Positions 9,577 through 16,232 of a DNA stretch of 32,948 nt are shown in pieces. Position 1 is the first letter of the stretch. Each line of letters opens with the position of its first letter. A model generated the notes under the pieces. It was not told where the DNA came from, searched no databases, and saw nothing but the letters and a program-made list of their open reading frames with translations. Made by a program: the position numbers and the translations under genes. Origin of the DNA: Pseudomonadota bacterium. GTDB taxonomy: Bacteria > Pseudomonadota > Alphaproteobacteria > Rickettsiales > UBA3002. The stretch spans positions 1 to 32,948 of the forward strand of contig CAUJIC010000039.1 in assembly GCA_963205305.1 (NCBI GenBank). Reading direction: 5' to 3'.

Positions 9577-10299
9577 ATGTCGGTTCTGATTGTTATTCCT
9601 GCGCGCATGAAAGCCACGCGCCTACCCAACAAGCCGATGGCGCTCATTGGCGGCGAGCCAATGATTGTGCAGGTTTGGCGCCGCGCGATGGAGTCGAAGG
9701 TCGGCGAGGTGGTAGTGGCTTGCGATTGCGACGAAATTGCAGATGCGATTACCGATGTCGGTGGCCGCGCACTACTTACCGACCCAGATCACCCCAGCGG
9801 TTCGGATCGCATTTGGGAAGCGGTGAAGCGCGAAGGCGGCACCCACGACATCATTATTAATCTGCAAGGCGATGTGCCCACGCTGGAACCGCGCTTGTTG
9901 CGCGAACTGCTATCGCCGCTTGAGAATTTGAAGGTGGATATCGCGACCCTTGCCGCACCCATTATGCGCGCCGAAGAACACGAGAATCCCTCGGTGGTGA
10001 AGGCCGTGCTAGCGCTTGAAAAAACGGGAAATATTGGCCGTGCCCTGTACTTCACCCGCTGCAGCGCGCCTTATGGCGAGGGGATTCGCTACCACCATAT
10101 TGGCGTGTATGCCTATCGTTGCCGCGCACTCGAAACCTTTGTTTCGTTGCCACCCAGCCCGCTCGAACTTCGTGAAAAACTTGAGCAACTGCGCGCCCTA
10201 GAGGCTGGATTACGCATTGACGCGGTGGTGGTCGATACTGTACCACTCGGCGTCGATACGCCCGAAGATCTGGCGCGCGCGAATGAATTACTGGGGTGA
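9577..10299 (+). CDS. kdsB: 3-deoxy-manno-octulosonate cytidylyltransferase (CMP-Kdo synthetase)
   Basis: A 240-residue cytosolic enzyme that activates Kdo with CTP for lipopolysaccharide inner-core synthesis. Visible motifs: VIPARMKATRLPNKPM at the N-terminus (nucleotide binding), SGSDRIWEA, and INLQGDVPTLEP (metal and substrate site), all standard for KdsB; E. coli KdsB is 248 residues. The start at 9577 puts MSVLIVIPAR at the N-terminus as in relatives; an in-frame ATG at 9544 would add 11 residues and cannot be excluded, since neither has a strong Shine-Dalgarno. It implies a Kdo-containing outer membrane. The PfkB-family kinase follows after 3 nt, so the two are probably co-transcribed. 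Confidence 0.92.
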   Translation: MSVLIVIPARMKATRLPNKPMALIGGEPMIVQVWRRAMESKVGEVVVACDCDEIADAITDVGGRALLTDPDHPSGSDRIWEAVKREGGTHDIIINLQGDVPTLEPRLLRELLSPLENLKVDIATLAAPIMRAEEHENPSVVKAVLALEKTGNIGRALYFTRCSAPYGEGIRYHHIGVYAYRCRALETFVSLPPSPLELREKLEQLRALEAGLRIDAVVVDTVPLGVDTPEDLARANELLG

Positions 10300-10302
10300 A
10301 CG

Positions 10303-11286
10303 ATGACAAATAAAACCTATGATGTGGTCGCTATCGGCAACGCAATTGTCGATGTGTTGGCGCTGTGCGATGACCGCTTCATCGAAGAGCAAGAAATGCG
10401 CAAAGGCACCATGCAGCTGATAGATGCCGCCCGCGCCGAGCAGCTTTATGGCGCGATGGGACAAGCCACGCAAGTGAGCGGTGGGTCGGCGGCGAACACG
10501 CTGGCCGGCATGGCCGATTTGGGCGCAAAAACCGCGTTCATTGGTAAGGTGAACAAAGATAGTTTGGGTAAAATTTTCCGCCACGATATGCGTGCGATTG
10601 GTGTCGATTTTGATACACCCGAAGCCGAGAATGGTATCCCCACTGCACGCTGCTTGATTGCCGTGACACCCGATGGCCAACGCACGATGAATACCTATCT
10701 GGGTGCTGCGGGCGAAGTGTTCGAAGTGGACATGGATGCTGGTCTGATTGGCCAAGCAAAAATCCTCTATGGCGAAGGCTACATGTGGGACAAAGACTGC
10801 ACCAAAGCCGCGCTGCGCCATGCGTTTGAAGTGGCACGTGCTGCGGGCACCAAAATTGCCTTCACGCTTTCGGATGTGTTTTGTGTCGAGCGCAGCCGCG
10901 ACGAATATCTCGCGATGATTAAAAATGATTTCGATATTTTATTCTGCAACCACGAGGAAGCGAAGGCGCTTTATCCCAACAAAACGCTGGAGGAAATTTT
11001 TGATGTGCTGCAAGGCCAGTGCGAAGTGGTCGCCATCACGTGTGGCTCGAAGGGATCGGTTATTCTCACGAAGAATGAGCGCATACAGGTCGATGCCATC
11101 TGGGTAGATGAGGTGGTGGATACGACGGGTGCAGGTGATTTATATGCCGCTGGGTTTTTGTATGGCTACTGCAATAAATTGCCGCTGATGGAATGCGGAA
11201 AGCTAGGCTCGGCCTGCGCGAGCGATATTATTACGCATCTTGGCGCACGGGCACAAAAGCCGCTGAAGCGGCTGCTTGTAGCGTAG
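10303..11286 (+). CDS. PfkB-family sugar/nucleoside kinase, adenosine kinase-like
   Basis: A 327-residue ribokinase-fold kinase. It has the N-terminal DVVAIGNAIVDVLA segment, GGSAANTLAGMADLGAKTAFIGKV (first PfkB signature region), NHEEAKALY in the middle, and DTTGAGD at 273-279, whose last Asp is the expected catalytic base. The GNAIVD start and overall layout match the alphaproteobacterial group annotated as adenosine kinases, which would phosphorylate adenosine to AMP for purine salvage. Substrate cannot be fixed from sequence alone. The start lies 3 nt after the kdsB stop. The gene is followed by a hairpin-rich intergenic stretch. Confidence 0.87.
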   Translation: MTNKTYDVVAIGNAIVDVLALCDDRFIEEQEMRKGTMQLIDAARAEQLYGAMGQATQVSGGSAANTLAGMADLGAKTAFIGKVNKDSLGKIFRHDMRAIGVDFDTPEAENGIPTARCLIAVTPDGQRTMNTYLGAAGEVFEVDMDAGLIGQAKILYGEGYMWDKDCTKAALRHAFEVARAAGTKIAFTLSDVFCVERSRDEYLAMIKNDFDILFCNHEEAKALYPNKTLEEIFDVLQGQCEVVAITCGSKGSVILTKNERIQVDAIWVDEVVDTTGAGDLYAAGFLYGYCNKLPLMECGKLGSACASDIITHLGARAQKPLKRLLVA

Positions 11287-11305
11287 GGTCGATTGGTTTT
11301 TTAGA

Positions 11306-11385
11306 GGCTTCGCAAGATCGCCTGCTGGCGATTGCTTCGCGTAGCCGTGCTAGCACAGCGATGCTCGCCCTGCTCGCGCGTTGAA
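11306..11385 (+). other. Hairpin-rich intergenic segment downstream of the PfkB kinase
   Basis: Two structures are visible: a stem ATCGCC / GGCGAT with a TGCT loop (11317-11322 and 11327-11332), and a perfect 10-nt palindrome GTGCTAGCAC (11347-11356). GCTTCGC occurs twice, flanking the first stem. There is no T-run that would make it a standard intrinsic terminator. The CTAGCAC core also occurs in the intergenic hairpin elements at 15441, 18514 and 24891, so a degenerate member of that family is possible. Confidence 0.45.
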
Positions 11386-11435
11386 TAATACTAAACCAGC
11401 AAAGACTGGTTCACATAAATCGGATGGAGCAAAGA

Positions 11436-11666
11436 ATGTACGAACGAATTAAAAACTTCCCCACCAGTCGTGATGGTAAAATGGCGTTTGGGATTGTGTG
11501 CGCGCTCGTCGCGCGTCAGTCGCTGAATGAAGGGCTGCGTATGTTGCCGACCGATGCCAACGGTGCGATGTTCGCGTTTTTGATGACGGGGATTTTGCTT
11601 TACAGCGTGGGCCTCTCGCTCGCGCGGTTCAACACGGGGCGGCCGTTGTTTGAGGTAAAAAATTAG
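11436..11666 (+). CDS. Small membrane protein of unknown function
   Basis: A 76-residue protein from the ATG at 11436 (MYERIKNFPTS). It has a predicted membrane helix around MFAFLMTGILLYSVGLSLA and possibly a weaker one at KMAFGIVCALVA. TGGAG at 11425-11429, 6 nt upstream, supports this start; the in-frame ATG at 11424 has nothing recognisable before it. I do not recognise a family. Its stop codon overlaps the stop of the convergent gene at 11663 by three nucleotides within a shared TTAG. Base composition resembles its neighbours. Confidence 0.65.
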   Translation: MYERIKNFPTSRDGKMAFGIVCALVARQSLNEGLRMLPTDANGAMFAFLMTGILLYSVGLSLARFNTGRPLFEVKN

Positions 11667-11950
11667 CGTACCGGTTGGTCGAATTCGGGTGTTCTGTTAA
11701 GGGCCGCGGCGCGCACACCCGTGCAAATATATTCGCGCGCGTAGGTCTCGGAATTTTGTATTTCAAGCAGAACGACCGCTCGTAAGATATGAAAACAGCC
11801 ATCTTTAAGGGGTGATACGCTTAGCCCCTCTTTTGAACATGCAGCATGCAATTCGGGTGCACCTTCGCCGCTGATAGCATAGACGTCATCGGTATCGATA
11901 GTTTTCGGCTCGACCTGCACTTTATGTCCAGCGATACTGGTGGTGCTCAT
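11663..11950 (-). CDS. Orphan small protein, downstream member of a tandem related pair
   Basis: A 95-residue protein with no signal peptide or membrane helix, and no family I can name. Its central part (GEGAPELHAACSKEGLSV and on to SPLKDGCFHIL) aligns with the neighbouring 101-residue protein: about 13 of 30 positions match, including G-x-G, EL, C, GL, SPL-x-D and F. The two are therefore probably old tandem duplicates. Its ATG overlaps the neighbour's stop (ATGA), giving a two-gene operon. Whether they form a heterodimer or are redundant cannot be told. Confidence 0.7.
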   Translation of the reverse strand: MSTTSIAGHKVQVEPKTIDTDDVYAISGEGAPELHAACSKEGLSVSPLKDGCFHILRAVVLLEIQNSETYAREYICTGVRAAALNRTPEFDQPVR

Positions 11951-12252
11951 TTGACCCGCCCTTGCTTGCTGGATACCCCCGCGGCTAATAGGGATTCAGG
12001 GTTACCGCTAGCTTGCGATTGGCGCATAATTTCAAGTTCATTTAAAAGAGATATTGCTTTGGGGCTGGGCGCAAGAAAGGTAAACGAGTTATCCTCCAGA
12101 GGGGAAGGATTTAGACCGCCATCGTTACATGTACGCCATAATTCGGCAAGCCGCCCCGCACCAATATTGCCAATTCTATAGCGAGTGCGATCATGATCTT
12201 CGCCGACGCGCTCGACGTTGAAATAGCCATTTCCGACTTTTTGGACGCCCAT
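11947..12252 (-). CDS. Orphan small protein, upstream member of a tandem related pair
   Basis: A 101-residue soluble-looking protein of unknown family. It starts MGVQKVGNGYFNVERVGED and has a core IGAGRLAELWRTCNDGGL followed by SPLEDNSFTFLAPS that matches its downstream neighbour. A basic, Gln/Ser-rich C-terminus follows. It is transcribed divergently from the AmpG-like permease, with 69 nt between the two starts. Translation of the downstream paralog is probably coupled through the 4-nt overlap. Confidence 0.7.
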   Translation of the reverse strand: MGVQKVGNGYFNVERVGEDHDRTRYRIGNIGAGRLAELWRTCNDGGLNPSPLEDNSFTFLAPSPKAISLLNELEIMRQSQASGNPESLLAAGVSSKQGRVK

Positions 12253-12321
12253 AAGTTTCTCGTATGGTTTGTTATTCAGCCTAAGCTAGCCTAATCGCAA
12301 CTCCTGTAGTATGAAACTTTT

Positions 12322-13614
12322 ATGACATTTGCCGCCACCGTGCCGACGATAAAACGCAGCTGGATTTTGATAGGAATCCTCGGATTTTTCAGTGGCTTGC
12401 CGCTAGCGCTGACGGCCAGCACCCTCACTGCATGGTTGAGCGATGCGCAGGTGACGCGCGCGAGCATTGGCCTGTTTGCCGCCATTGCGACGCCCTATGC
12501 CTTCAAGTTTTTATGGGCACCGCTGCTCGATGGTTTGCGGCTTCCTGTGCTCACCGCGTTCCTTGGGCGCAGGCGTGGTTGGTTGCTGTTGACGCAAGCG
12601 CTGCTGGCTGCCGCGATTGCCGCGATGGCATTCACCAACCCAGCCATCAACCCATGGATGACGGCACTGGTGGGCGTTATCATTGCCACATTATCGGCGA
12701 CGCAAGATACGGTGATTGATGCCTACCGTGTGGAGCGGTTGCCTGTTGAGGAGCAAGGTACAGGTGCGGCATGGGCGACGTTTGGCTATCGCATCGGCAT
12801 GCTGGTCTCAGGCGCTGGTGCGCTTTATTTAGCCGATAAATTGGGGTGGCACAGCACCTACCTTATCATGGCGTGCGTGATGGGTGTGGGTTGCGCAGTG
12901 ACGCTGATAATGAGGGAGCCAGACGTGGCGATTGTGGAGCGCGAAGCCGCGGGTGGCGTGATGCCATTTTTGCGCAATTATGTGGTGGCACCGTTTAAGG
13001 ATTTCATGACGCGGCCACTGTGGTTGCAGGTGCTAGCATTTGTGGTGTTGTATAAATTGGGCGATGCGTTCATGGGCACCATGTTCAATCCCTTTCTGCT
13101 CGATATTGGCTTCACCAAAACCGAGATTGCGAAAGTGGTGAAGCTGTATGGGTTAATCGCCACCATTTTGGGGACGTTTGCGGGCGGTTGGTTGGTGGGG
13201 CATGCGGGCATGTTCCGCGCGCTTATCCTGTGTGGGTTCACGCATATGCTGACCAATTTGCTCCTCGTGATGCAGGCGAAAATCGGCGCAGATGTGCATT
13301 TCCTGATTTTCACGATCAGCCTTGAGAACTTCACAGGCGGCATGAGCACCGCCGCGTTTGTGGCCTACCTAAGTGCGCTGTGTCGATTGAATTACACCGC
13401 CACGCAATATGCGCTGCTCAGCTCGCTCGCTGCAGCGGGGCGCACCTGGCTTTCGACCCCTTCGGGCGCGCTGTCGCAAGCCGTGGGGTGGGAGGTGTTT
13501 TTCACCATCGCGAGCTTGATGGCGATACCAAGCATGTTACTTTTATGGTGGATTGAGCGGCAGAAAGTGCGCTCGGCCAGCGAACCATCTACGGCGTCGC
13601 GTCCCTTGCCGTGA
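12322..13614 (+). CDS. ampG: AmpG-like MFS permease (muropeptide transporter family)
   Basis: A 430-residue major facilitator with about 12 predicted helices. The N-terminal motifs GFFSGLPLALTASTLTAWL and YAFKFLWAPLLDGLRLP, then FLGRRRGWLLLTQ, are the hallmark of AmpG permeases, which import anhydro-muropeptides (GlcNAc-anhMurNAc peptides) from periplasm to cytoplasm for murein recycling. A further AmpG feature is SATQDTVIDAYRVE. Alphaproteobacteria often carry several AmpG-like paralogs with undefined substrates, so the exact cargo is inferred. The start at 12322 lacks a strong Shine-Dalgarno. The closing region after the last helix is short and Ser/Thr-rich. Confidence 0.85.
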   Translation: MTFAATVPTIKRSWILIGILGFFSGLPLALTASTLTAWLSDAQVTRASIGLFAAIATPYAFKFLWAPLLDGLRLPVLTAFLGRRRGWLLLTQALLAAAIAAMAFTNPAINPWMTALVGVIIATLSATQDTVIDAYRVERLPVEEQGTGAAWATFGYRIGMLVSGAGALYLADKLGWHSTYLIMACVMGVGCAVTLIMREPDVAIVEREAAGGVMPFLRNYVVAPFKDFMTRPLWLQVLAFVVLYKLGDAFMGTMFNPFLLDIGFTKTEIAKVVKLYGLIATILGTFAGGWLVGHAGMFRALILCGFTHMLTNLLLVMQAKIGADVHFLIFTISLENFTGGMSTAAFVAYLSALCRLNYTATQYALLSSLAAAGRTWLSTPSGALSQAVGWEVFFTIASLMAIPSMLLLWWIERQKVRSASEPSTASRPLP

Positions 13615-13620
13615 ATCCTC

Positions 13621-13670
13621 TCGTAGCGCTGCTACGCTGCGGTTCTCGCCAAGGGCAAGCGCTCCTACCA
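13621..13670 (+). repeat. REP-like intergenic hairpin element, copy 1
   Basis: Contains the stem CGTAGC-GCT-GCTACG (13622-13636) followed at 43 nt by GCTCCTACCA. The same hairpin with related flanks occurs at 15441 and 18514, always between genes. It lies just after the ampG stop. Function unknown; candidates are REP-type elements or mRNA-end processing signals. Confidence 0.6.
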
Positions 13671-13826
13671 TCTGGCCCACTGGCCTAGCGCATGTAAGTG
13701 TTTTAATATGAACCTCTCTTACCATGAGCTTCATCCATTTTGACGCGGCTTAGGTGAGAGCATGCTCACATATTTACAGGTCACGCTTCTTCGATTAGAA
13801 ACAAGAAAATCGCACACGGAGTTTTT

Positions 13827-13946
13827 ATGAAAATGATTGCACTGCTCGCCGCGACGCTCGCCCTATTATCGGCCTGCGAAACCATGAATGGCCTTGGCAA
13901 AGACACGCAAAAACTTGGCCAAAGCATCAGCAAAGCAGCAGACTAG
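13827..13946 (+). CDS. Entericidin-type small lipoprotein
   Basis: A 39-residue lipoprotein that reads MKMIALLAATLALLSACETM and then NGLGKDTQKLGQSISKAAD. The lipobox LSAC places the lipidated Cys at residue 17; the mature part has the G-x-G-K/E-D-x-Q-x-x-G-x-x-I-x-x-A-A pattern of the entericidin EcnA/EcnB family. GGAG at 13818-13821 lies 5 nt before the ATG. In enterobacteria these membrane lipopeptides form an antidote/toxin pair tied to stationary phase; here only one is seen and its role is not established. Its stop codon directly abuts the stop of the convergent hemF. Confidence 0.85.
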   Translation: MKMIALLAATLALLSACETMNGLGKDTQKLGQSISKAAD

Positions 13947-14912
13947 CTATTCCCAAATGGCCACGGGTGGCAGCGACATCAGAATCGCTTCGGTGTTGCC
14001 GCCTGTCATCAGCCCAAAACGGGTGCCGCGATCATAGAGCAAATTATATTCAGCATAGCGCCCGCGTTTCACTAACTGGTGGTGGCGCTGTTCATCGGTC
14101 CACTGCTCAAACATATGGCGGCGAATAATTTCGGGATAGATGGTGGCGAAGGCTTTACCCACTTCTTGCGTGAACGCGAAACCTTGTTGCCAATCGAGGT
14201 TCGCATTGGCGGCCAGTTGCATACCCGTGAAGGTTGCCTCGGCCGTGACGCCGCCTTTGCCAAAGCGCCCTGAAGTGACGGGTGTGGTATCCGCCCCAAA
14301 TTTATTGAGGCCTAAATAATCATAGAAAATGCCGCCCACGCCCCGCGCCACATTGCGGTGGGGGATGAAGAAATACTCATCGCACCATGCTTTAAAAGCG
14401 GGGTAGAAGCCGGCATCGGTTCCATCGCACGATTTCTTGAACGCAGCGTGGAAATCGGCGGTGTCTTTTTCAATTTCGAACATGGGGTTCAAGTCACCGC
14501 CGCCGCCGAACCACAAGCGGGCGGGCTGGTCGCCCACACAAATCATGCGTGTGTTGAAATGCGCCGCGGGCACTAGTGGCGAGGCCAGATGCGCGACGAG
14601 TGAAATACCGGATGCCCAAAATTTTGGGTTCTCGGCCGCACCTGGAATTTCGCTACGGAATTGCTCGCTAAATTCGCCGTGGACGGTGGAGATATTGACG
14701 CCCACTTTTTCGAATACGCGGCCTTTCATGAGCGACATTTCGCCACTGCCGCCATCGGGGCGCGACCACACGGTGCGCTCGAATGTGCCTGCGGGTTTAT
14801 CGCTGTCTGTCAGCTCGCGTTCGATCGCTTCGTACGAGGCACAGATTTGGTCGCGCAACTCGCGAAACCATGCGGCTGCGGTGGATTTTTTTGCATCAAG
14901 TGTTTGGGTCAT
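13947..14912 (-). CDS. hemF: Oxygen-dependent coproporphyrinogen III oxidase
   Basis: A 321-residue cytosolic enzyme converting coproporphyrinogen III to protoporphyrinogen IX using O2, a late step of heme synthesis. Motifs: NPKFWASGISLVAHLASPLVP region, RLWFGGGGDLNPMFE, KAWCDEYFFIPHRN with ARGVGGIFYDYL, and the C-terminal RGRYAEYNLLYDRGTRFGL. E. coli HemF is 299 residues. The start at 14912 (MTQTLDAKK) is chosen because it leaves trmL intact and has AAAGGA 8 nt upstream; an ATG at 14936 would overlap trmL by 13 nt. Co-directional with trmL. It indicates aerobic heme synthesis, consistent with the bc1 and cytochrome c genes nearby. Confidence 0.93.
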   Translation of the reverse strand: MTQTLDAKKSTAAAWFRELRDQICASYEAIERELTDSDKPAGTFERTVWSRPDGGSGEMSLMKGRVFEKVGVNISTVHGEFSEQFRSEIPGAAENPKFWASGISLVAHLASPLVPAAHFNTRMICVGDQPARLWFGGGGDLNPMFEIEKDTADFHAAFKKSCDGTDAGFYPAFKAWCDEYFFIPHRNVARGVGGIFYDYLGLNKFGADTTPVTSGRFGKGGVTAEATFTGMQLAANANLDWQQGFAFTQEVGKAFATIYPEIIRRHMFEQWTDEQRHHQLVKRGRYAEYNLLYDRGTRFGLMTGGNTEAILMSLPPVAIWE

Positions 14913-14923
14913 CGTCCTATCCT

Positions 14924-15388
14924 TTAAAAACGCCATTGTAATTGGCGACAGCTTTCCGCGACGAGCATGCCTGCACTCATCGCAACATTCAAGGAGCGCA
15001 CCCCTTCGACCATAGGGATGGTAAGGGTAGCGTCCATCTGCGAATAGAGCGCGCGCGGTGTGCCCGCCGTTTCACTGCCAAGCACGATATAATCGGTAGG
15101 CTGATAGACTATATCCGTATAGCGCGTGGTTCCATCCGTTTCGAGGAGCAGTAAGCGTCCGAGTGTTGCTTGGCCTTGACGATAATCAAGAAAGGAGCCC
15201 CAATTAAGATGTCGTACGTAGTGCGCTTTGTGGATGTAATCCATCCCCGCGCGGCGCATCTTGGCGTCATCGAGCGGAAAGCCGCACGGCTCGATGACAT
15301 GGATGGTAGCGCCCATGCAGGCGGATAGGCGCAAACAGGCGCCAAAGTTTTGTGGGATATCGGGTTGGTAGAGGACAACATTAATCAT
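14924..15388 (-). CDS. trmL: tRNA (cytidine/uridine-34-2'-O)-methyltransferase, SPOUT family
   Basis: A 154-residue SPOUT methyltransferase. It has MINVVLYQPDIPQNFGACLRL near the N-terminus (typical TrmL opening, usually PQNTGNI), VIEPCGFPLDD, the knot segment IVLGSETAGTP, and the C-terminal MVEGVRSLNVAMSAGML that forms the S-adenosylmethionine-binding trefoil knot. TrmL methylates the wobble ribose of tRNA-Leu isoacceptors. The length matches E. coli TrmL (157). It is upstream of hemF on the same strand with 11 nt between the preferred coordinates. The usual Thr/Asn in PQNTGN is replaced by Phe/Ala here, which is a modest divergence. Confidence 0.92.
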   Translation of the reverse strand: MINVVLYQPDIPQNFGACLRLSACMGATIHVIEPCGFPLDDAKMRRAGMDYIHKAHYVRHLNWGSFLDYRQGQATLGRLLLLETDGTTRYTDIVYQPTDYIVLGSETAGTPRALYSQMDATLTIPMVEGVRSLNVAMSAGMLVAESCRQLQWRF

Positions 15389-15440
15389 AGTTAGAATTCT
15401 GGGGGCGAATTGCGGTGTCGTGTGCGTGCTCGGTCAGTTA

Positions 15441-15487
15441 CGTAGCGCCGCTACGCGCCTTCCCTGCGCGCCCCCACTCCTAGCACT
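15441..15487 (+). repeat. REP-like intergenic hairpin element, copy 2
   Basis: Stem CGTAGC-GCC-GCTACG (15441-15455), with box CTAGCACT starting 39 nt after the stem start (15480-15487). The 39-nt spacing is identical in copy 3. It lies in the 287-nt gap between trmL and petA. A possible longer outer stem is GGGGGCG near 15400 with CGCCCCC near 15470. Confidence 0.65.
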
Positions 15488-15601
15488 TCATCCCCCATAA
15501 TCCTAACAGGATTTTTTGTCGTATACGAGGGTGCATTGGTGCCAAACAGTAACAGCCATGCCACTTGCAAATCCTTCGCAGCAAAAAGCACTGTTCGCGG
15601 C

Positions 15602-15630
15602 TTGACAGCATGCGGTGCAGCTTGTAGCTG
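15602..15630 (+). promoter_or_regulatory. Possible promoter of the petABC operon
   Basis: A perfect TTGACA (15602-15607) is followed after 17 nt by TAGCTG (15625-15630), a poor -10. It lies 46 nt before the petA start in a gap with no gene. A TGCGGTGCA motif (15611-15619) sits in the spacer and resembles the motif near the phasin promoter. The weak -10 keeps confidence low. Confidence 0.3.
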
Positions 15631-15675
15631 CGAGAGAGAATAAACTGATTTCGCCGCTAACGGCATAGAGGTTCT

Positions 15676-16221
15676 ATGGGCACCAACACAGCACACACCA
15701 CACACACACCCGACAGCGCACCGCGCCGCGATTTTCTCATCCTTACGGCGCAGGCCATGGGTGCTGTGGGCGCTGGCGCGCTCATCTGGCCGTTTGTCGA
15801 CAGCATGAATCCCAGCGCCGAAGTGTTGGCGCTTGCTAGCACCGAAGTGGATATCGGTGCGATTGCCGAAGGCCAAGAAATTAAAGTGATGTGGCGCGGC
15901 AAGCCTGTGTTCATCCGCCACCGCACCGCGAAGAATATCGAGGAAGCGAAAGCGGTGAATATTGCCGAACTGCGCGACCCTGAAACCGACGATGCCCGTG
16001 TGAAAAAAGGCAAAGAAAATTGGCTGGTCATGGTTGGCGTGTGCACCCATTTGGGTTGCGTGCCAATTGGCAGTGGCGGCGGTGATTACGACGGTTGGTT
16101 CTGCCCATGCCACGGCTCGCACTACGATTCTGCTGGGCGCATCCGCAAGGGCCCAGCACCGAAAAACCTTGTCGTTCCGCCCTATGAGTTTGTGAGCGAT
16201 ACTAAAGTGAAGATTGGTTAG
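15676..16221 (+). CDS. petA: Ubiquinol-cytochrome c reductase Rieske iron-sulfur subunit
   Basis: A 181-residue Rieske protein. The N-terminus has a Tat-type twin-arginine RRDFL (17-21) before the single membrane anchor (about 22-40, [19 protein letters not shown]). The [2Fe-2S] site is formed by C123-T-H125-L-G-C128 and C143-P-C145-H146-GSH: ligands C123, H125, C143 and H146, with C128 and C145 as the conserved disulfide. It carries electrons from ubiquinol at the Qo site of cytochrome b to cytochrome c1 in the periplasm. First gene of petABC; petB follows after 11 nt. Confidence 0.96.
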   Translation: MGTNTAHTTHTPDSAPRRDFLILTAQAMGAVGAGALIWPFVDSMNPSAEVLALASTEVDIGAIAEGQEIKVMWRGKPVFIRHRTAKNIEEAKAVNIAELRDPETDDARVKKGKENWLVMVGVCTHLGCVPIGSGGGDYDGWFCPCHGSHYDSAGRIRKGPAPKNLVVPPYEFVSDTKVKIG

Positions 16222-16232
16222 GAGCAAAAAAC

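Noticed and set aside
15499..15517. AATCCT-AAC-AGGATT followed by a T-run, resembling a plus-strand terminator
   Set aside because: No plus-strand gene ends nearby (hemF and trmL are on the other strand), and the stem is short; it could only stop antisense transcription.
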